In this document: one piece after another, positions 1 through 8,322 of the stretch | Numbering within the stretch: the first letter of the stretch is position 1 | Layout of the letters: the number at the start of each line of letters is the position of its first letter | From: Coprobacillus sp. CAG:698 | GTDB taxonomy: Bacteria; Bacillota_I; Bacilli_A; ML615J-28; CAG-698 | Direction: 5' to 3' | Assembly: GCA_000431235.1 (NCBI GenBank) | Contig: HF988729.1 | Location: 23,002-87,001, forward strand | DNA length: 64,000 nucleotides | The notes under the pieces: model-generated | What the model saw: the letters and a program-made list of their open reading frames with translations, nothing else | The model's database searches: none | Told to the model about the DNA's origin: nothing | Translations under genes and position numbers: made by a program

Positions 1-90
1 AAATGCCCAAACCTTGAGTTTTGTGATACAGTTAAGATGATAGCAAACAATAACCAAGAAGCATTAAATAATTTAAAAAATAACTTTTAG
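1..90 (+). CDS. C-terminal end of an unidentified protein (partial)
   Basis: An open frame enters from the left edge and ends with TAG at 88-90, giving 29 residues. The fragment begins with a Cys-Pro-Asn-Leu-Glu-Phe-Cys stretch, so two cysteines lie close to the end of the protein, followed by an Asn-rich tail. It is too short to assign to a family. It is on the plus strand and ends 6 nt before the tRNA gene. Whether it is truly coding cannot be proved from this fragment. Confidence 0.45.
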   Translation, partial: KCPNLEFCDTVKMIANNNQEALNNLKNNF

Positions 91-96
91 TTTTAC

Positions 97-180
97 GCAA
101 GAATGGTGAAATTGGTAGACACGCAAGATTCAGATTCTTGTATTAGAAATAATGTGTGGGTTCGAGTCCCATTTCTTGCA
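97..180 (+). tRNA. tRNA-Leu, anticodon CAG
   Basis: Acceptor stem GCAAGAA (97-103) pairs with TTCTTGC (173-179), followed by discriminator A at 180. The anticodon stem CAAGA/TCTTG (124-128/136-140) encloses the loop TTCAGAT, giving anticodon CAG at 131-133. A long variable arm (class II) and the T arm TGGG-TTCGAGT-CCCA are present. The 3' CCA is not encoded. It reads CUG codons, which are rare in the neighbouring AT-rich genes. Confidence 0.95.
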
Positions 181-194
181 TTAATAAGTATTTT

Positions 195-220
195 AGACCT
201 TTTCAGGTCTTTTTATTTTT
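195..220 (+). terminator. Intrinsic terminator after tRNA-Leu
   Basis: AGACCT-TTTC-AGGTCT (195-210) forms a 6-bp hairpin followed by a T-rich tail. It closes the tRNA transcript. Confidence 0.75.
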
Positions 221-231
221 TAAAACTACAT

Positions 232-260
232 TTGCTAATAGGTGTTGTTTGTGGTATAAT
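232..260 (+). promoter_or_regulatory. Sigma-A-type promoter for the DUF4434/MATE operon
   Basis: TTGCTA (232-237) and TATAAT (255-260) are separated by 17 bp, about 40 nt upstream of the lipoprotein start. Confidence 0.65.
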
Positions 261-298
261 GAATTATATATGAAAATATTGATATAAGGGTGAAACAA

Positions 299-1276
299 AT
301 GAAAAAAATGCTAGCGTTATTTCTACTTCTTATAGCTATTGTTTGCAGTGGCTGTGTTTCAGAAAATGAAGAAGTAAAAACATATCCTTTACTTGACAAT
401 ACAAATGAACCAACTATAGACTTTCTTCAGCCTTGGGCTTTTTACAATAAAACAAGCGAAGAATTAGATAAACATTTTGAAGAATTAAAAACAAGAGGAT
501 TTAAGACAATTATCATTCAGAATATATCAAAATATGATAAAGGTGAACCTAAAGAATGTTTTTATGATTCAGAAAAAAGTTTTCCTTTAGAAAAAAAAGA
601 TTTTCTTGAAAAAGTAATAACTATATGTAATGAAAAAAATATAAATGTTATTTGTGGGATTTCTTCAGATGATTATTGGTGGAGTCAAACATCTCATGAA
701 TTTGATGAAGAAACAATGAATATGTTTAATGAAGAAGAGACATTTACTATAGGTGAAATCTTAGCAAAATATAAAATTCAAGGTATTTATTATAGTAACG
801 AAATGTATTCAAATAGCGAAGGCTTTATCAAAAGTTGGACTAAAAACATTAATAAAATAATTGAATATATCGAAAAAATAGATCCAAAGATGCCTTTTTA
901 TTTATCTCCATTTAATTCTTCATTTTATGGAGGTTCTGAAAAACAAAAGTTATCTTTTTGGAAAGAATTCTTTCAAAAAATAAATTTTAGAAAATTTGAT
1001 TATTTTTTACTTCAAGATGGATTTGGGGCTTTATCAAAAGATCCTACAACTAAAAAATGTGAAGATGTTTATAATCTTAATGTAAAAATAAGGTCACTAT
1101 GTTTAGAATATTCAAAGGTAAATTTTGCTCTTAACATTGAACTTTTCGCTTCTAAAGGATTAGCAAGCGATGATAGAGTTAATTTGCAGAAGAAGTATGC
1201 TAACACTTTAGGTGATGTTATAGCATGTTTTTCAGTATCTCATTATTATATAGAGGGTGGTAAAAATGAAGACTAA
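299..1276 (+). CDS. DUF4434-like lipoprotein (TIM-barrel family)
   Basis: The protein is a surface lipoprotein of unknown enzymatic role. A signal peptide ends in the lipobox VCSGC with the lipidated Cys at residue 19. The mature part opens with IDFLQPWAFYNKTSEEL and a following 'LKTRGFKTIIIQ' strand, the pattern of DUF4434 glycoside-hydrolase-like barrels. At 325 residues it has the usual size. ATG 299 is preferred over the GTG at 290 because AAGGGTG (286-292) is then correctly spaced. Its last 11 nt overlap the MATE gene, so the two are translationally coupled and may act together, although the substrate is unknown. The family call is by motif memory only. Confidence 0.6.
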   Translation: MKKMLALFLLLIAIVCSGCVSENEEVKTYPLLDNTNEPTIDFLQPWAFYNKTSEELDKHFEELKTRGFKTIIIQNISKYDKGEPKECFYDSEKSFPLEKKDFLEKVITICNEKNINVICGISSDDYWWSQTSHEFDEETMNMFNEEETFTIGEILAKYKIQGIYYSNEMYSNSEGFIKSWTKNINKIIEYIEKIDPKMPFYLSPFNSSFYGGSEKQKLSFWKEFFQKINFRKFDYFLLQDGFGALSKDPTTKKCEDVYNLNVKIRSLCLEYSKVNFALNIELFASKGLASDDRVNLQKKYANTLGDVIACFSVSHYYIEGGKNED

Positions 1277-2648
1277 TGTTTTTGAAAGTGATAAAATTAC
1301 AAAATCAATTATTGTTTTAGCTTTACCAACAATAGTAAGTCAGCTCATCACAACAATATATAATCTTGCTGATACATTTTGGGTGGGAATGCTCAATAAT
1401 CATTTTCAAATCGCTGCTCTTTCAATTGTCTTTCCAATACAATTAACATTAACAGCAATTGGTAACTTATTTGGCTTAGGTGCAGGGACATGCATCTCCA
1501 ATGCTATTGGAGCTAGTGAACATAAAAAAGCTAAATCTTCATCAAGTTTTGCTATTTATGTTGGCATTATCGTAACTCTTGTATTGTCTCTTTTTGTACT
1601 TTTCTTTAGTAATGTTACTTTAAATATATTAGGTTCAACTGAAAAAACAAATGAATATGTGTTATCTTATTTAAAATATGTCGTTGTTCTTGGGGCTGTT
1701 CCTACGGTATTTAATATGATAATTGCAAATATGATTCGTGCTGAAGGCTTTTCACTTCAAGCAAGTATTGGATTATCAATTGGAGGAATTTTAAATATTG
1801 TTTTAGACCCTATATTCGTTTTACCATTTGGTTTTAATATGGAAATCAAAGGAGCAGCTATTGCTACATTAATTTCTAATGTTATAACAACAATATATTT
1901 TCTTATTCTCCTCATTATAATTAGGAAGAAGACAACAATAAGTTTTGTTCCTAAGAGAATGTTTGAAACTAAAAAAATTGGTCTAGAGGTAATTTTTACG
2001 GGTATACCTTCGGCACTACAAACTATGCTTTCGGCAGTTTCAAACCTAGTTTTGAACTCACTTATAATTAGTTACGGGGAAGTTGCTGAAGCGGCAATTG
2101 GAATTACTAAGAAAGTTGATGCGATTCCGTTTGGAGTAATCACAGGCTTATCACAAGGCTCAGCTCCTCTAATGGCTTATAATAATGGTGCTAAAAAATA
2201 CGATAAGATGAAAAAAACTTTGAGATATTCATTAATATATTGTATAGCAGCGGCAATTATAATTCTATTAGCTATAGAAGTATTTGCAGATTCAATAATT
2301 AGTGCTTTTATAAAAGAAGAAAATACTATTCTTTACGGAACAAAATTCTTAAGATTACATTGTGTATCAATGATATTTATGTCTGTAACGTTTATGCTTG
2401 TATCTTTCTTCCAATCAATTGGAGCTAAAGTTAAAGCTTTTATTCTCTCGATAATAAGAAAAGGTGTATTTGATATTCCTCTAATGTATTTAATGAATAC
2501 TATAATTCCAATGTATGGAGTTGTAGCGTGTCAACCTATAATGGATTTCGTATCTGCTGGTGTTGCTATTTGTTTCTACTTTATTTGGAAAAAAGAACAT
2601 GAACAAATGTGCTTAAATGAAGAAAAATTAATTGCTGAACTAAAATAA
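1266..2648 (+). CDS. MATE-family multidrug/solute exporter
   Basis: A 460-residue membrane protein with about twelve hydrophobic segments in two halves, as expected for MATE antiporters, which exchange Na+ or H+ for organic cations or drugs. The N-terminal 'IVVLALPTIVSQLITTIYNLADTFWVG' type sequence and the mid-protein GIPSALQTMLSAVSNLVLN are family hallmarks. ATG 1266 follows the GAGGGTGG ribosome site at 1253-1260; the in-frame GTG at 1257 lies inside that site and is unlikely. The start lies within the end of the DUF4434 lipoprotein gene. The closest functional relatives (NorM, DinF, MepA-like) cannot be told apart here. Confidence 0.88.
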   Translation: MKTNVFESDKITKSIIVLALPTIVSQLITTIYNLADTFWVGMLNNHFQIAALSIVFPIQLTLTAIGNLFGLGAGTCISNAIGASEHKKAKSSSSFAIYVGIIVTLVLSLFVLFFSNVTLNILGSTEKTNEYVLSYLKYVVVLGAVPTVFNMIIANMIRAEGFSLQASIGLSIGGILNIVLDPIFVLPFGFNMEIKGAAIATLISNVITTIYFLILLIIIRKKTTISFVPKRMFETKKIGLEVIFTGIPSALQTMLSAVSNLVLNSLIISYGEVAEAAIGITKKVDAIPFGVITGLSQGSAPLMAYNNGAKKYDKMKKTLRYSLIYCIAAAIIILLAIEVFADSIISAFIKEENTILYGTKFLRLHCVSMIFMSVTFMLVSFFQSIGAKVKAFILSIIRKGVFDIPLMYLMNTIIPMYGVVACQPIMDFVSAGVAICFYFIWKKEHEQMCLNEEKLIAELK

Positions 2649-2703
2649 TATATCCTAAAAAATATGTTAAAGTTTAATACTTTTTAAACTAGAAAGGATA
2701 AGT

Positions 2704-4221
2704 ATGATAAAAGTTGTTTCAAATGAAAATATGAGGAAAAGTGACAAGTTCACAATTGAAAGTAAAATATCTAGTCGAGAATTAATGTTTAAAGCTGGGA
2801 AAGCTATATATGAAAGTGTTTCTTGGAAAGGTAAAATTGGCATATGCTGTGGTTGTGGAAATAACGCTGGCGATGGATATGTCTTAGCATCTCTTTTAAA
2901 AGAAAGTAATTATGATGTAGACATAATAATACTTTTTGAAAAGTTTTCAGATGATGGAAAGTATTATTTTAACTTAGCTATAGAAAAACGCGTTAAAGTA
3001 ATTTGTTTAAATGATAATTATAATAAGGATTTATTTAAAGAATATGATATATTAGTAGATTGTATTTTTGGAACAGGATTTAAAAATGAGGTTACAGGAA
3101 AATACAAAGATGTAATTTCAAAAATTAATGAATCAAAAAAATATGTTGTTTCTGTAGATATCAATAGTGGGCTAAATGGTGATAATGGATTAGCTAGTTT
3201 ATGTGTCCATTCTGATCTAACAGTTTCCATAGGTTATTATAAATCAGGTCATTTCTTAAATATGGCTAAAGATGTAATGAAAACAAAGATTAATCGAGAA
3301 ATAGGTATAGAATTAATTGAAAATGCTTATGAATTGATTGAGGCAAATGATATTAAGAATTTATTTTTAAAACGTAAAAATTATTCTAATAAATCAACAT
3401 ATGGATATATTGTCTTAATAGGAGGTTCTAAAGACTATAGCGGTTCTATTAGACTTTCACTTATGGCAAATTGCGCAATGAGAAGTGGAGCTGGAGTTGT
3501 AACAGTTGCTGTTCCCGAAAGCATAGAGGCAGTCTTATCACCAAAAATACTAGAAAGTACAATTCTTTGTATGAAAGACATTGATGGGCACATTAAATTT
3601 GACAAAGAAGTTTTAGATAAAATAATGGCTAAAAATAGAGTTATTGCTTTTGGAATGGGCATAAAGAATAATCAAGATACAAAGGAAAGTTTAGAGTACT
3701 TGCTTGAAAATTACACTAAAACACTAATAATAGATGCTGATGGATTAAATGCTTTAGCAGAAAGTAACTCTAATCTATTACAAAATGCTAAATGTAAAGT
3801 TATTCTTACTCCTCATATAAAAGAATTTTCAAGACTAACAAAACTAGAAATTAAGGAAATAAGTCAAAATCCAGTTGCTCATGCTACTGACTATGCAAAA
3901 AACAATAAAGTCATAGTTCTTTTAAAAGGACCGACAACAATCATAACAGATGGTGAAAAAGTGTACTTAGTTGATAAGGGTTGTGCTGGAATGGCAACAG
4001 CTGGAAGTGGAGATGTTTTAAGTGGTATCTTGGCATCAATTGCCAGTTATAACGAAAATGACTTATTGCTCGCAACTGCAGGAGCAGCCTATATAAATGG
4101 TTTAGCTGGTGAACTTGCTCAAGAAGAGTATGGTGATATTTCAATGATTGCTAGTGACACTGTCAATAAAATAGGAAAAGCAATCAAAATGGTGAGAACA
4201 TGTACAAATCTAAACAAATGA
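2704..4221 (+). CDS. nnr: Bifunctional NAD(P)HX epimerase/dehydratase
   Basis: Repairs hydrated NAD(P)H: the N-terminal YjeF_N domain (about residues 1-215) epimerises R-NAD(P)HX, and the C-terminal ribokinase-like domain (about 220-505) uses ADP to dehydrate the S form. Visible motifs are GCGNNAGDGYV (residues 50-60), the nucleotide-binding patch of the epimerase, and GMATAGSGDVLSG near residue 430, typical of the dehydratase. The length of 505 fits the fused bacterial enzyme. The AGAAAGGA ribosome site lies just upstream of ATG 2704. It is probably transcribed with the MATE gene, since no terminator is seen in the 55-nt gap. Confidence 0.92.
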   Translation: MIKVVSNENMRKSDKFTIESKISSRELMFKAGKAIYESVSWKGKIGICCGCGNNAGDGYVLASLLKESNYDVDIIILFEKFSDDGKYYFNLAIEKRVKVICLNDNYNKDLFKEYDILVDCIFGTGFKNEVTGKYKDVISKINESKKYVVSVDINSGLNGDNGLASLCVHSDLTVSIGYYKSGHFLNMAKDVMKTKINREIGIELIENAYELIEANDIKNLFLKRKNYSNKSTYGYIVLIGGSKDYSGSIRLSLMANCAMRSGAGVVTVAVPESIEAVLSPKILESTILCMKDIDGHIKFDKEVLDKIMAKNRVIAFGMGIKNNQDTKESLEYLLENYTKTLIIDADGLNALAESNSNLLQNAKCKVILTPHIKEFSRLTKLEIKEISQNPVAHATDYAKNNKVIVLLKGPTTIITDGEKVYLVDKGCAGMATAGSGDVLSGILASIASYNENDLLLATAGAAYINGLAGELAQEEYGDISMIASDTVNKIGKAIKMVRTCTNLNK

Positions 4222-4310
4222 GTGAAATTTGTATTTGTAATAATTTGGCACAAGAATTAAAATATATTTATCAATAAAACGAAAATAATAATAAATATAG
4301 GAGTAAAATT

Positions 4311-4892
4311 ATGAATAGTATTAAAAAGTTATTTCAAAAGTTTAAAGTTGAAAGTATTGTAAGTGCGGTTTTCGCAATTATCTTAGGTATTCTATTTGTT
4401 GCTATGCCAAATAGTTCAGCAAATGCCTTATGTACAGTTTCTGGCGTATTCTTCATTATAACTGGTTTAACGTTAATAATGGCTTTTGTTGCTGGTGGAT
4501 TTTTCTTTGGTGGACATTTACTTATTTTAGGAATAGCATTATTAATATGTGGTGCTTTTACATTGTCATATCCTAATGAATTTAAAGATCTGATTAAAAT
4601 AATATTTGGTATTTACATAATAGTAGATGGAACAACAAGTCTTGTTGATAGTATCTATTGTGCAAGAGCAAAAATCAGAGGTTGGTTTGTCTTGACAATT
4701 ATCTCATTTCTTTCTATAATACTAGGATCTATCTTAATGCTTGCAACATTTGAAACAATAGTAATTTTTATGGGATGTGCTTTAATAATTGATGGAATCT
4801 GTGACCTGATTGAAATATTAGTCTTCAGTAAAAAAGTTAGAGAAGCAAAGAAAAGATTACTTGATAGTCATGAAACAATATATATTGACTAA
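4311..4892 (+). CDS. DUF308 (HdeD-like) membrane protein
   Basis: A 193-residue integral membrane protein with about six hydrophobic segments in three repeated pairs. It has the 'AIILGILFVAMP', 'ITGLTLI' and 'GIYIIVDGTTSLVDSI' patterns of the DUF308/HdeD family, whose role is poorly known (acid resistance in enterobacteria). The charged C-terminal tail is cytoplasmic. An AGGAG ribosome site (4299-4303) precedes ATG 4311, and a strong terminator follows directly, so this is the end of the transcript or a single-gene unit. Confidence 0.75.
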   Translation: MNSIKKLFQKFKVESIVSAVFAIILGILFVAMPNSSANALCTVSGVFFIITGLTLIMAFVAGGFFFGGHLLILGIALLICGAFTLSYPNEFKDLIKIIFGIYIIVDGTTSLVDSIYCARAKIRGWFVLTIISFLSIILGSILMLATFETIVIFMGCALIIDGICDLIEILVFSKKVREAKKRLLDSHETIYID

Positions 4893-4898
4893 AAAATG

Positions 4899-4930
4899 AC
4901 ATAAGGAAAAACCTTATGTTTTTATTTTTT
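4899..4930 (+). terminator. Intrinsic terminator after DUF308 gene
   Basis: ACATAAGG-AAAAA-CCTTATGT (4899-4919) is a perfect 8-bp hairpin followed by a long T tract. Confidence 0.85.
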
Positions 4931-4988
4931 TAAAAAAAATTAATTTTTTAGAATATTTTTTAAAATTTTTGTGTTATGTATAATGTAA

Positions 4989-6125
4989 AGAGAAAAAGGA
5001 GAATTATCAAGAGTTACTATTGATATTAATCCAAGCATTGAGATGATGGTTGATGAAGATCAAAAAGTTTTATCTGTATCAGCACTTAACGATGATGGAA
5101 GCATAATCATCAGTGGTGAAGAAATCGTCGGAAAAGATGTTGAAGAAGCAACAAAATTAATTCTTGAATTAAGCACAGAAACAGGCTATATAGTTAAAGG
5201 TGAAATTACTAGTACTGATAACACTATAAATATTACCGTATCAGGAAATACTGAATATGCAGAAAAGCTTGCTAATAAGATTATTGATAGCGGAAACAAA
5301 GCTTTAGAAAAACTAGGAATTGAAGCTAAACTAAATAAAGTTAAAGCTATGGCTGTTGCTGAACTTAAAAAATTAGTTTTAGAAAATTCAACATTCACAG
5401 AAGCAGAAGTTGAAGCTATGACTGAGGAAGAATTACTAAAAGCATTAGTAGTTGGCAGAATGGAAACAGCAATATTAATTTCTGAAGACTTAAAGAAAGT
5501 ATACTTTGAAGCGAAAGCATATGAAATTAAATTTGCCGAAAAAGAAGCAACAAAAAAAATAATTAAAGAAATTGATGGAGTTTCGCAAATACTTGTTGGA
5601 ACTTATAGTACATTACTAACTGGTTATCGTGAATTTATAACTTCTTTAGAAGATTTAAAATACGATACTCTAATTTCTCCAGACTCAGAATATCAAATTT
5701 TATTAGCTAAAGTACGAGAAGCAAAAGCTAAATATTTAGAACAAAGAAGTTTTGTTTTAACATTAGAAGCTGGTGATGTGAAAGTTAAAGCCGAAGTAGA
5801 ATTAAACAATTTAAAGAAAGCATATGAAGATTTAGAAAAATTATTAGTTGAATGTGGAAACGCTGCTGTTAAAAGCTTTGATTACACAATCAATAAATTA
5901 AAAGAAGCCGAAGTTGCCTTGACAGAAGTAGAGAACAAATTAAAAAGTGTAGATGTAGAGAAAGTATTGACGGAAAAAACACAAGAAATCGAAAATGTGA
6001 TTAATAGTACAAAAAATGAGTTCTTCGATAAATTTGAAAAAGCTCACAAAGAAGATATCGAAAAAGTAGAAGCAGACTTCATAGCTAAAAAAGAAGAACT
6101 TAAAAAGTCAATAATCGCAAAGTAA
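4989..6125 (+). CDS. RsgI-like ectodomain protein lacking its N-terminal half (probable 5' truncation)
   Basis: The frame is open from 4989 and matches the full-length anti-sigma paralog at 6695-8023 from RVTIDINPSIE onward. This is the RsgI middle domain, with the DxNPSxE motif (about 5022-5042) known in RsgI as an autoproteolysis site. A long helical, Glu/Lys-rich region follows. There is no cytoplasmic anti-sigma part, no membrane segment, and no ATG, GTG or TTG before the first ATG at 5043, which lies inside the conserved motif. AAAAAGGAG at 4993-5001 looks like the original ribosome site. About 360 codons stay open, so the loss is recent or an unusual start (ATT 5019?) is used. No sigma factor gene adjoins it. 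Confidence 0.6.
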   Translation, partial: REKGELSRVTIDINPSIEMMVDEDQKVLSVSALNDDGSIIISGEEIVGKDVEEATKLILELSTETGYIVKGEITSTDNTINITVSGNTEYAEKLANKIIDSGNKALEKLGIEAKLNKVKAMAVAELKKLVLENSTFTEAEVEAMTEEELLKALVVGRMETAILISEDLKKVYFEAKAYEIKFAEKEATKKIIKEIDGVSQILVGTYSTLLTGYREFITSLEDLKYDTLISPDSEYQILLAKVREAKAKYLEQRSFVLTLEAGDVKVKAEVELNNLKKAYEDLEKLLVECGNAAVKSFDYTINKLKEAEVALTEVENKLKSVDVEKVLTEKTQEIENVINSTKNEFFDKFEKAHKEDIEKVEADFIAKKEELKKSIIAK

Positions 6126-6135
6126 CTAAAAAATG

Positions 6136-6165
6136 TTAACAGTTATTGCTATTTTGTGATATAAT
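6136..6165 (+). promoter_or_regulatory. Promoter of the sigma/anti-sigma operon
   Basis: TTAACA (6136-6141) and TATAAT (6160-6165) have an 18-bp spacer. The -35 sits in TGTTAACA and includes the AAC typical of ECF-dependent promoters, so autoregulation is possible but unproved. Confidence 0.5.
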
Positions 6166-6198
6166 TATCGTAATTAGTCACTGAAAGGATAGCAACTG

Positions 6199-6681
6199 AT
6201 GAATAGTTTTCATGAAAGATTAAAAAACAAAGATGAAGAAGCTTTTGAAAAACTATATGATAAATATGTAAAACTTGTTTATCACATAACATATTCATAC
6301 ACAAGGTGTAAAGAAGATGCAGAAGACTTAACAATTGAGGTCTTTACAAAAGTTTATAATAATTTAGATAAATATGAAGAACGACAAAAACTAAAAGAAT
6401 GGATTAGTGAAATTGCTAGAAATACAGCTTTAAACTTTGTTACTCGTAATAAAATGAAAGATGTAATCTTTGACGATGAAGTTGTTGATAGTGTTCATTC
6501 CTATGATAGTACTCATACCGAGTTAATTGATTTGTTTGAGAAAAGATTAGATAATGAAACAAAACAAATAATGATCATGAAATTTATTTATAATTATACT
6601 TTTAAAGAAATTGCAAAAGTGAACAATATGACTTTAGGAAAGGTTCAAGGATTATACTATGATGGAATAGAAAAATTATGA
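6199..6681 (+). CDS. ECF-type RNA polymerase sigma factor
   Basis: A 160-residue sigma-70-family factor with only regions 2 and 4. Region 2 covers about residues 5-85 ('KDEEAFEKLYDKYVKLVYHITYSYT', 'DAEDLTIEVFTKVYNNL'). Region 4 is the C-terminal HTH ('ETKQIMIMKFIYNYTFKEIAKVNNMTLGKVQGLYYDGIEKL'). It would direct polymerase to a small regulon when released by the membrane protein encoded 13 nt downstream. AAAGGATAG lies before ATG 6199. It resembles an ECF more than the longer SigI, although its partner carries an RsgI-type ectodomain. Confidence 0.88.
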   Translation: MNSFHERLKNKDEEAFEKLYDKYVKLVYHITYSYTRCKEDAEDLTIEVFTKVYNNLDKYEERQKLKEWISEIARNTALNFVTRNKMKDVIFDDEVVDSVHSYDSTHTELIDLFEKRLDNETKQIMIMKFIYNYTFKEIAKVNNMTLGKVQGLYYDGIEKL

Positions 6682-6694
6682 AAGGAGCTTAAAA

Positions 6695-8023
6695 ATGGAT
6701 AAACTTGAAAAAAATATTAAAGAATCTTTAAATGATAAATTTATAGAAAAAAATCCAAGTGATGACATCAAAAAGCGCCTTTTTAGTAGACTTGGATTGC
6801 AAGTGAAACAAAAAAAGTTTTCTAAAAGTAACTTGATTAAATTATGTACATCGTTTGCTTGTCTTGTTCTAGTAATTATTTGTTCAATTTTAATCTTTTC
6901 AAATGACAATGTGAATACTCTTAAGTATGAAGCGATTATCCAAATAGACGTTAATCCTAGTGTTGAATTTGTCGTTGATGATAGTGATAAAGTCTTATCA
7001 GTAAAAGGATTAAATGATGACGGAAAATTAATTCTAACAGATGAAGAATTTGAGAACTTATCATTAAAAGATGCTGTCAGTAAACTTTTAAATCTTGAAG
7101 AAAAAACAAATTTTCTTTCAGAAACTAATAAAAATGTTGCTCAAACCTTAACAATAGAAAACAAAGGTGTTGAAGAAGTACTTACTAATAAGCTAAATCA
7201 AATTCTCAAAAGTACTCAAAATAATTTATCTACAAATATAGAGATAAAATTCAATACAAGTAAATCAATTGAAGATTTAAAAGATTATGTAAATTCTATT
7301 GATATAATTAAAAATGTTCAGGACTTACAATATAGTGAACTAATTGGAATTGTAAGAAAGTATCACGAAGACGTTAGAACGTTAGATAGTATTGCTCTTG
7401 AGAATTTATATTTAAAGTCAAAAACAGAATACTTTGAAGAGCTAAAAGAAAATAAAATAAAAGAACTTGTAAATGATTTAGATGATTCATATAAAACACA
7501 AATAGATAGATATAATAAGTTATATTTACTTGTAAAGGAAACATATAATAATTTACAAGCAACATATGAAAGTTTGTATGTAGATAATAATTCTCCTTAC
7601 AAAATGGCTTTAAAAGACTTAGAAGAAGTGAAAGATGAAATAGCTCTACAAGAGAAAAAAGTTGAAGAAGCTAGAAAAGGTTCATCGTATTACATTTTGA
7701 AGAAAGAAGAAGCAATTTTAGAACGCTTAAAATATAAATATGAAATATGCTCAGCAGCTTTAGAATATCAAGAACAGATAGCAAGTGAAGCTTATGAATA
7801 TATATCTAATGAACTTGAAGAACTTTTAAAAGAACTTAAAGATGTCAAAGAATCACTTCCAGAGTCAATAAAGAATATAAAACTTTCAGACATTATAGAT
7901 ACAGAAGAAAAAGAGAAAGAATGTGAAGAAAGTATTAAAAGTACTTTTATCACAAAGTATCAAAATGATATAGATAACGCTAGAAAAGAAAAGTTAGAGA
8001 GAAAAGAATCATTAATAAATTAG
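6695..8023 (+). CDS. RsgI-like membrane anti-sigma factor
   Basis: 442 residues: a short charged cytoplasmic part (about 1-48) presumably binding the neighbouring sigma factor, one membrane segment (about 50-72), the ectodomain motif IQIDVNPSVEFVVDD around residue 85-100, then a long Glu/Lys-rich, largely helical and coiled-coil-like region to the end. In characterised RsgI the NP bond of this motif is self-cleaved as a step toward regulated proteolysis; that the same happens here is inference. AAAGGAG precedes ATG 6695 and the gene is co-transcribed with the sigma gene. It is the intact paralog of the truncated gene at 4989. Confidence 0.78.
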   Translation: MDKLEKNIKESLNDKFIEKNPSDDIKKRLFSRLGLQVKQKKFSKSNLIKLCTSFACLVLVIICSILIFSNDNVNTLKYEAIIQIDVNPSVEFVVDDSDKVLSVKGLNDDGKLILTDEEFENLSLKDAVSKLLNLEEKTNFLSETNKNVAQTLTIENKGVEEVLTNKLNQILKSTQNNLSTNIEIKFNTSKSIEDLKDYVNSIDIIKNVQDLQYSELIGIVRKYHEDVRTLDSIALENLYLKSKTEYFEELKENKIKELVNDLDDSYKTQIDRYNKLYLLVKETYNNLQATYESLYVDNNSPYKMALKDLEEVKDEIALQEKKVEEARKGSSYYILKKEEAILERLKYKYEICSAALEYQEQIASEAYEYISNELEELLKELKDVKESLPESIKNIKLSDIIDTEEKEKECEESIKSTFITKYQNDIDNARKEKLERKESLIN

Positions 8024-8068
8024 TAGATAATATATCTTAAAATAATAACCATTGTGGCCTCCAGCCCA

Positions 8069-8109
8069 ACAAAGAAACGTTAGTTTTTATAATTAACGTT
8101 TTTTTGTTA
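8069..8109 (+). terminator. Intrinsic terminator after the anti-sigma gene
   Basis: AACGTTA (8076-8082) pairs with TAACGTT (8094-8100), and the flanking AACAAAG and T-run/GTT extend the stem. Seven Ts follow. Confidence 0.8.
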
Positions 8110-8260
8110 TATTAAATTATAGGAAATAATAAACTGATAAAATAGATATTAAGAGTATAAAAATGTTATTATTTTGAAGACAATATGGAAATATTATACA
8201 AAAATAGAAAAAAATTAATTAGATATAATCATAAATTAAATATAGATATAATTATATAAC

Positions 8261-8289
8261 TTGAAAAAAAAGAAAAAAAATGTTATAAT
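8261..8289 (+). promoter_or_regulatory. Promoter of the V-type ATPase operon
   Basis: TTGAAA (8261-8266), a 17-bp spacer and TATAAT (8284-8289), 34 nt before the first gene. This is a near-consensus sigma-A promoter. Confidence 0.8.
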
Positions 8290-8322
8290 AGTTTAGTATG
8301 CGTAAAAAAGGTGGTGAAAACA

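Larger units (their letters stand above)
8024..8322 (+). other. Intergenic stretch between the anti-sigma gene and the V-ATPase operon
   Basis: Contains a short C-rich patch with CCTCC (8051-8068), a terminator hairpin (8069-8109) and the V-ATPase promoter (8261-8289). The stretch 8110-8260 is almost pure A/T, and I see no gene or structured element in it. Confidence 0.6.

Noticed and set aside
290..300. GTG 290 as start of the DUF4434 lipoprotein
   Set aside because: It overlaps the AAGGGTG ribosome site; ATG 299 has the correct spacing and gives a normal signal peptide.
4976..5023. Short ATG frame (MYNVKRK...) upstream of the truncated RsgI-like gene as its missing start
   Set aside because: It is in another frame, ends at TGA 5021, overlaps the ribosome-site-like sequence and has no similarity to the paralog's N-terminus.
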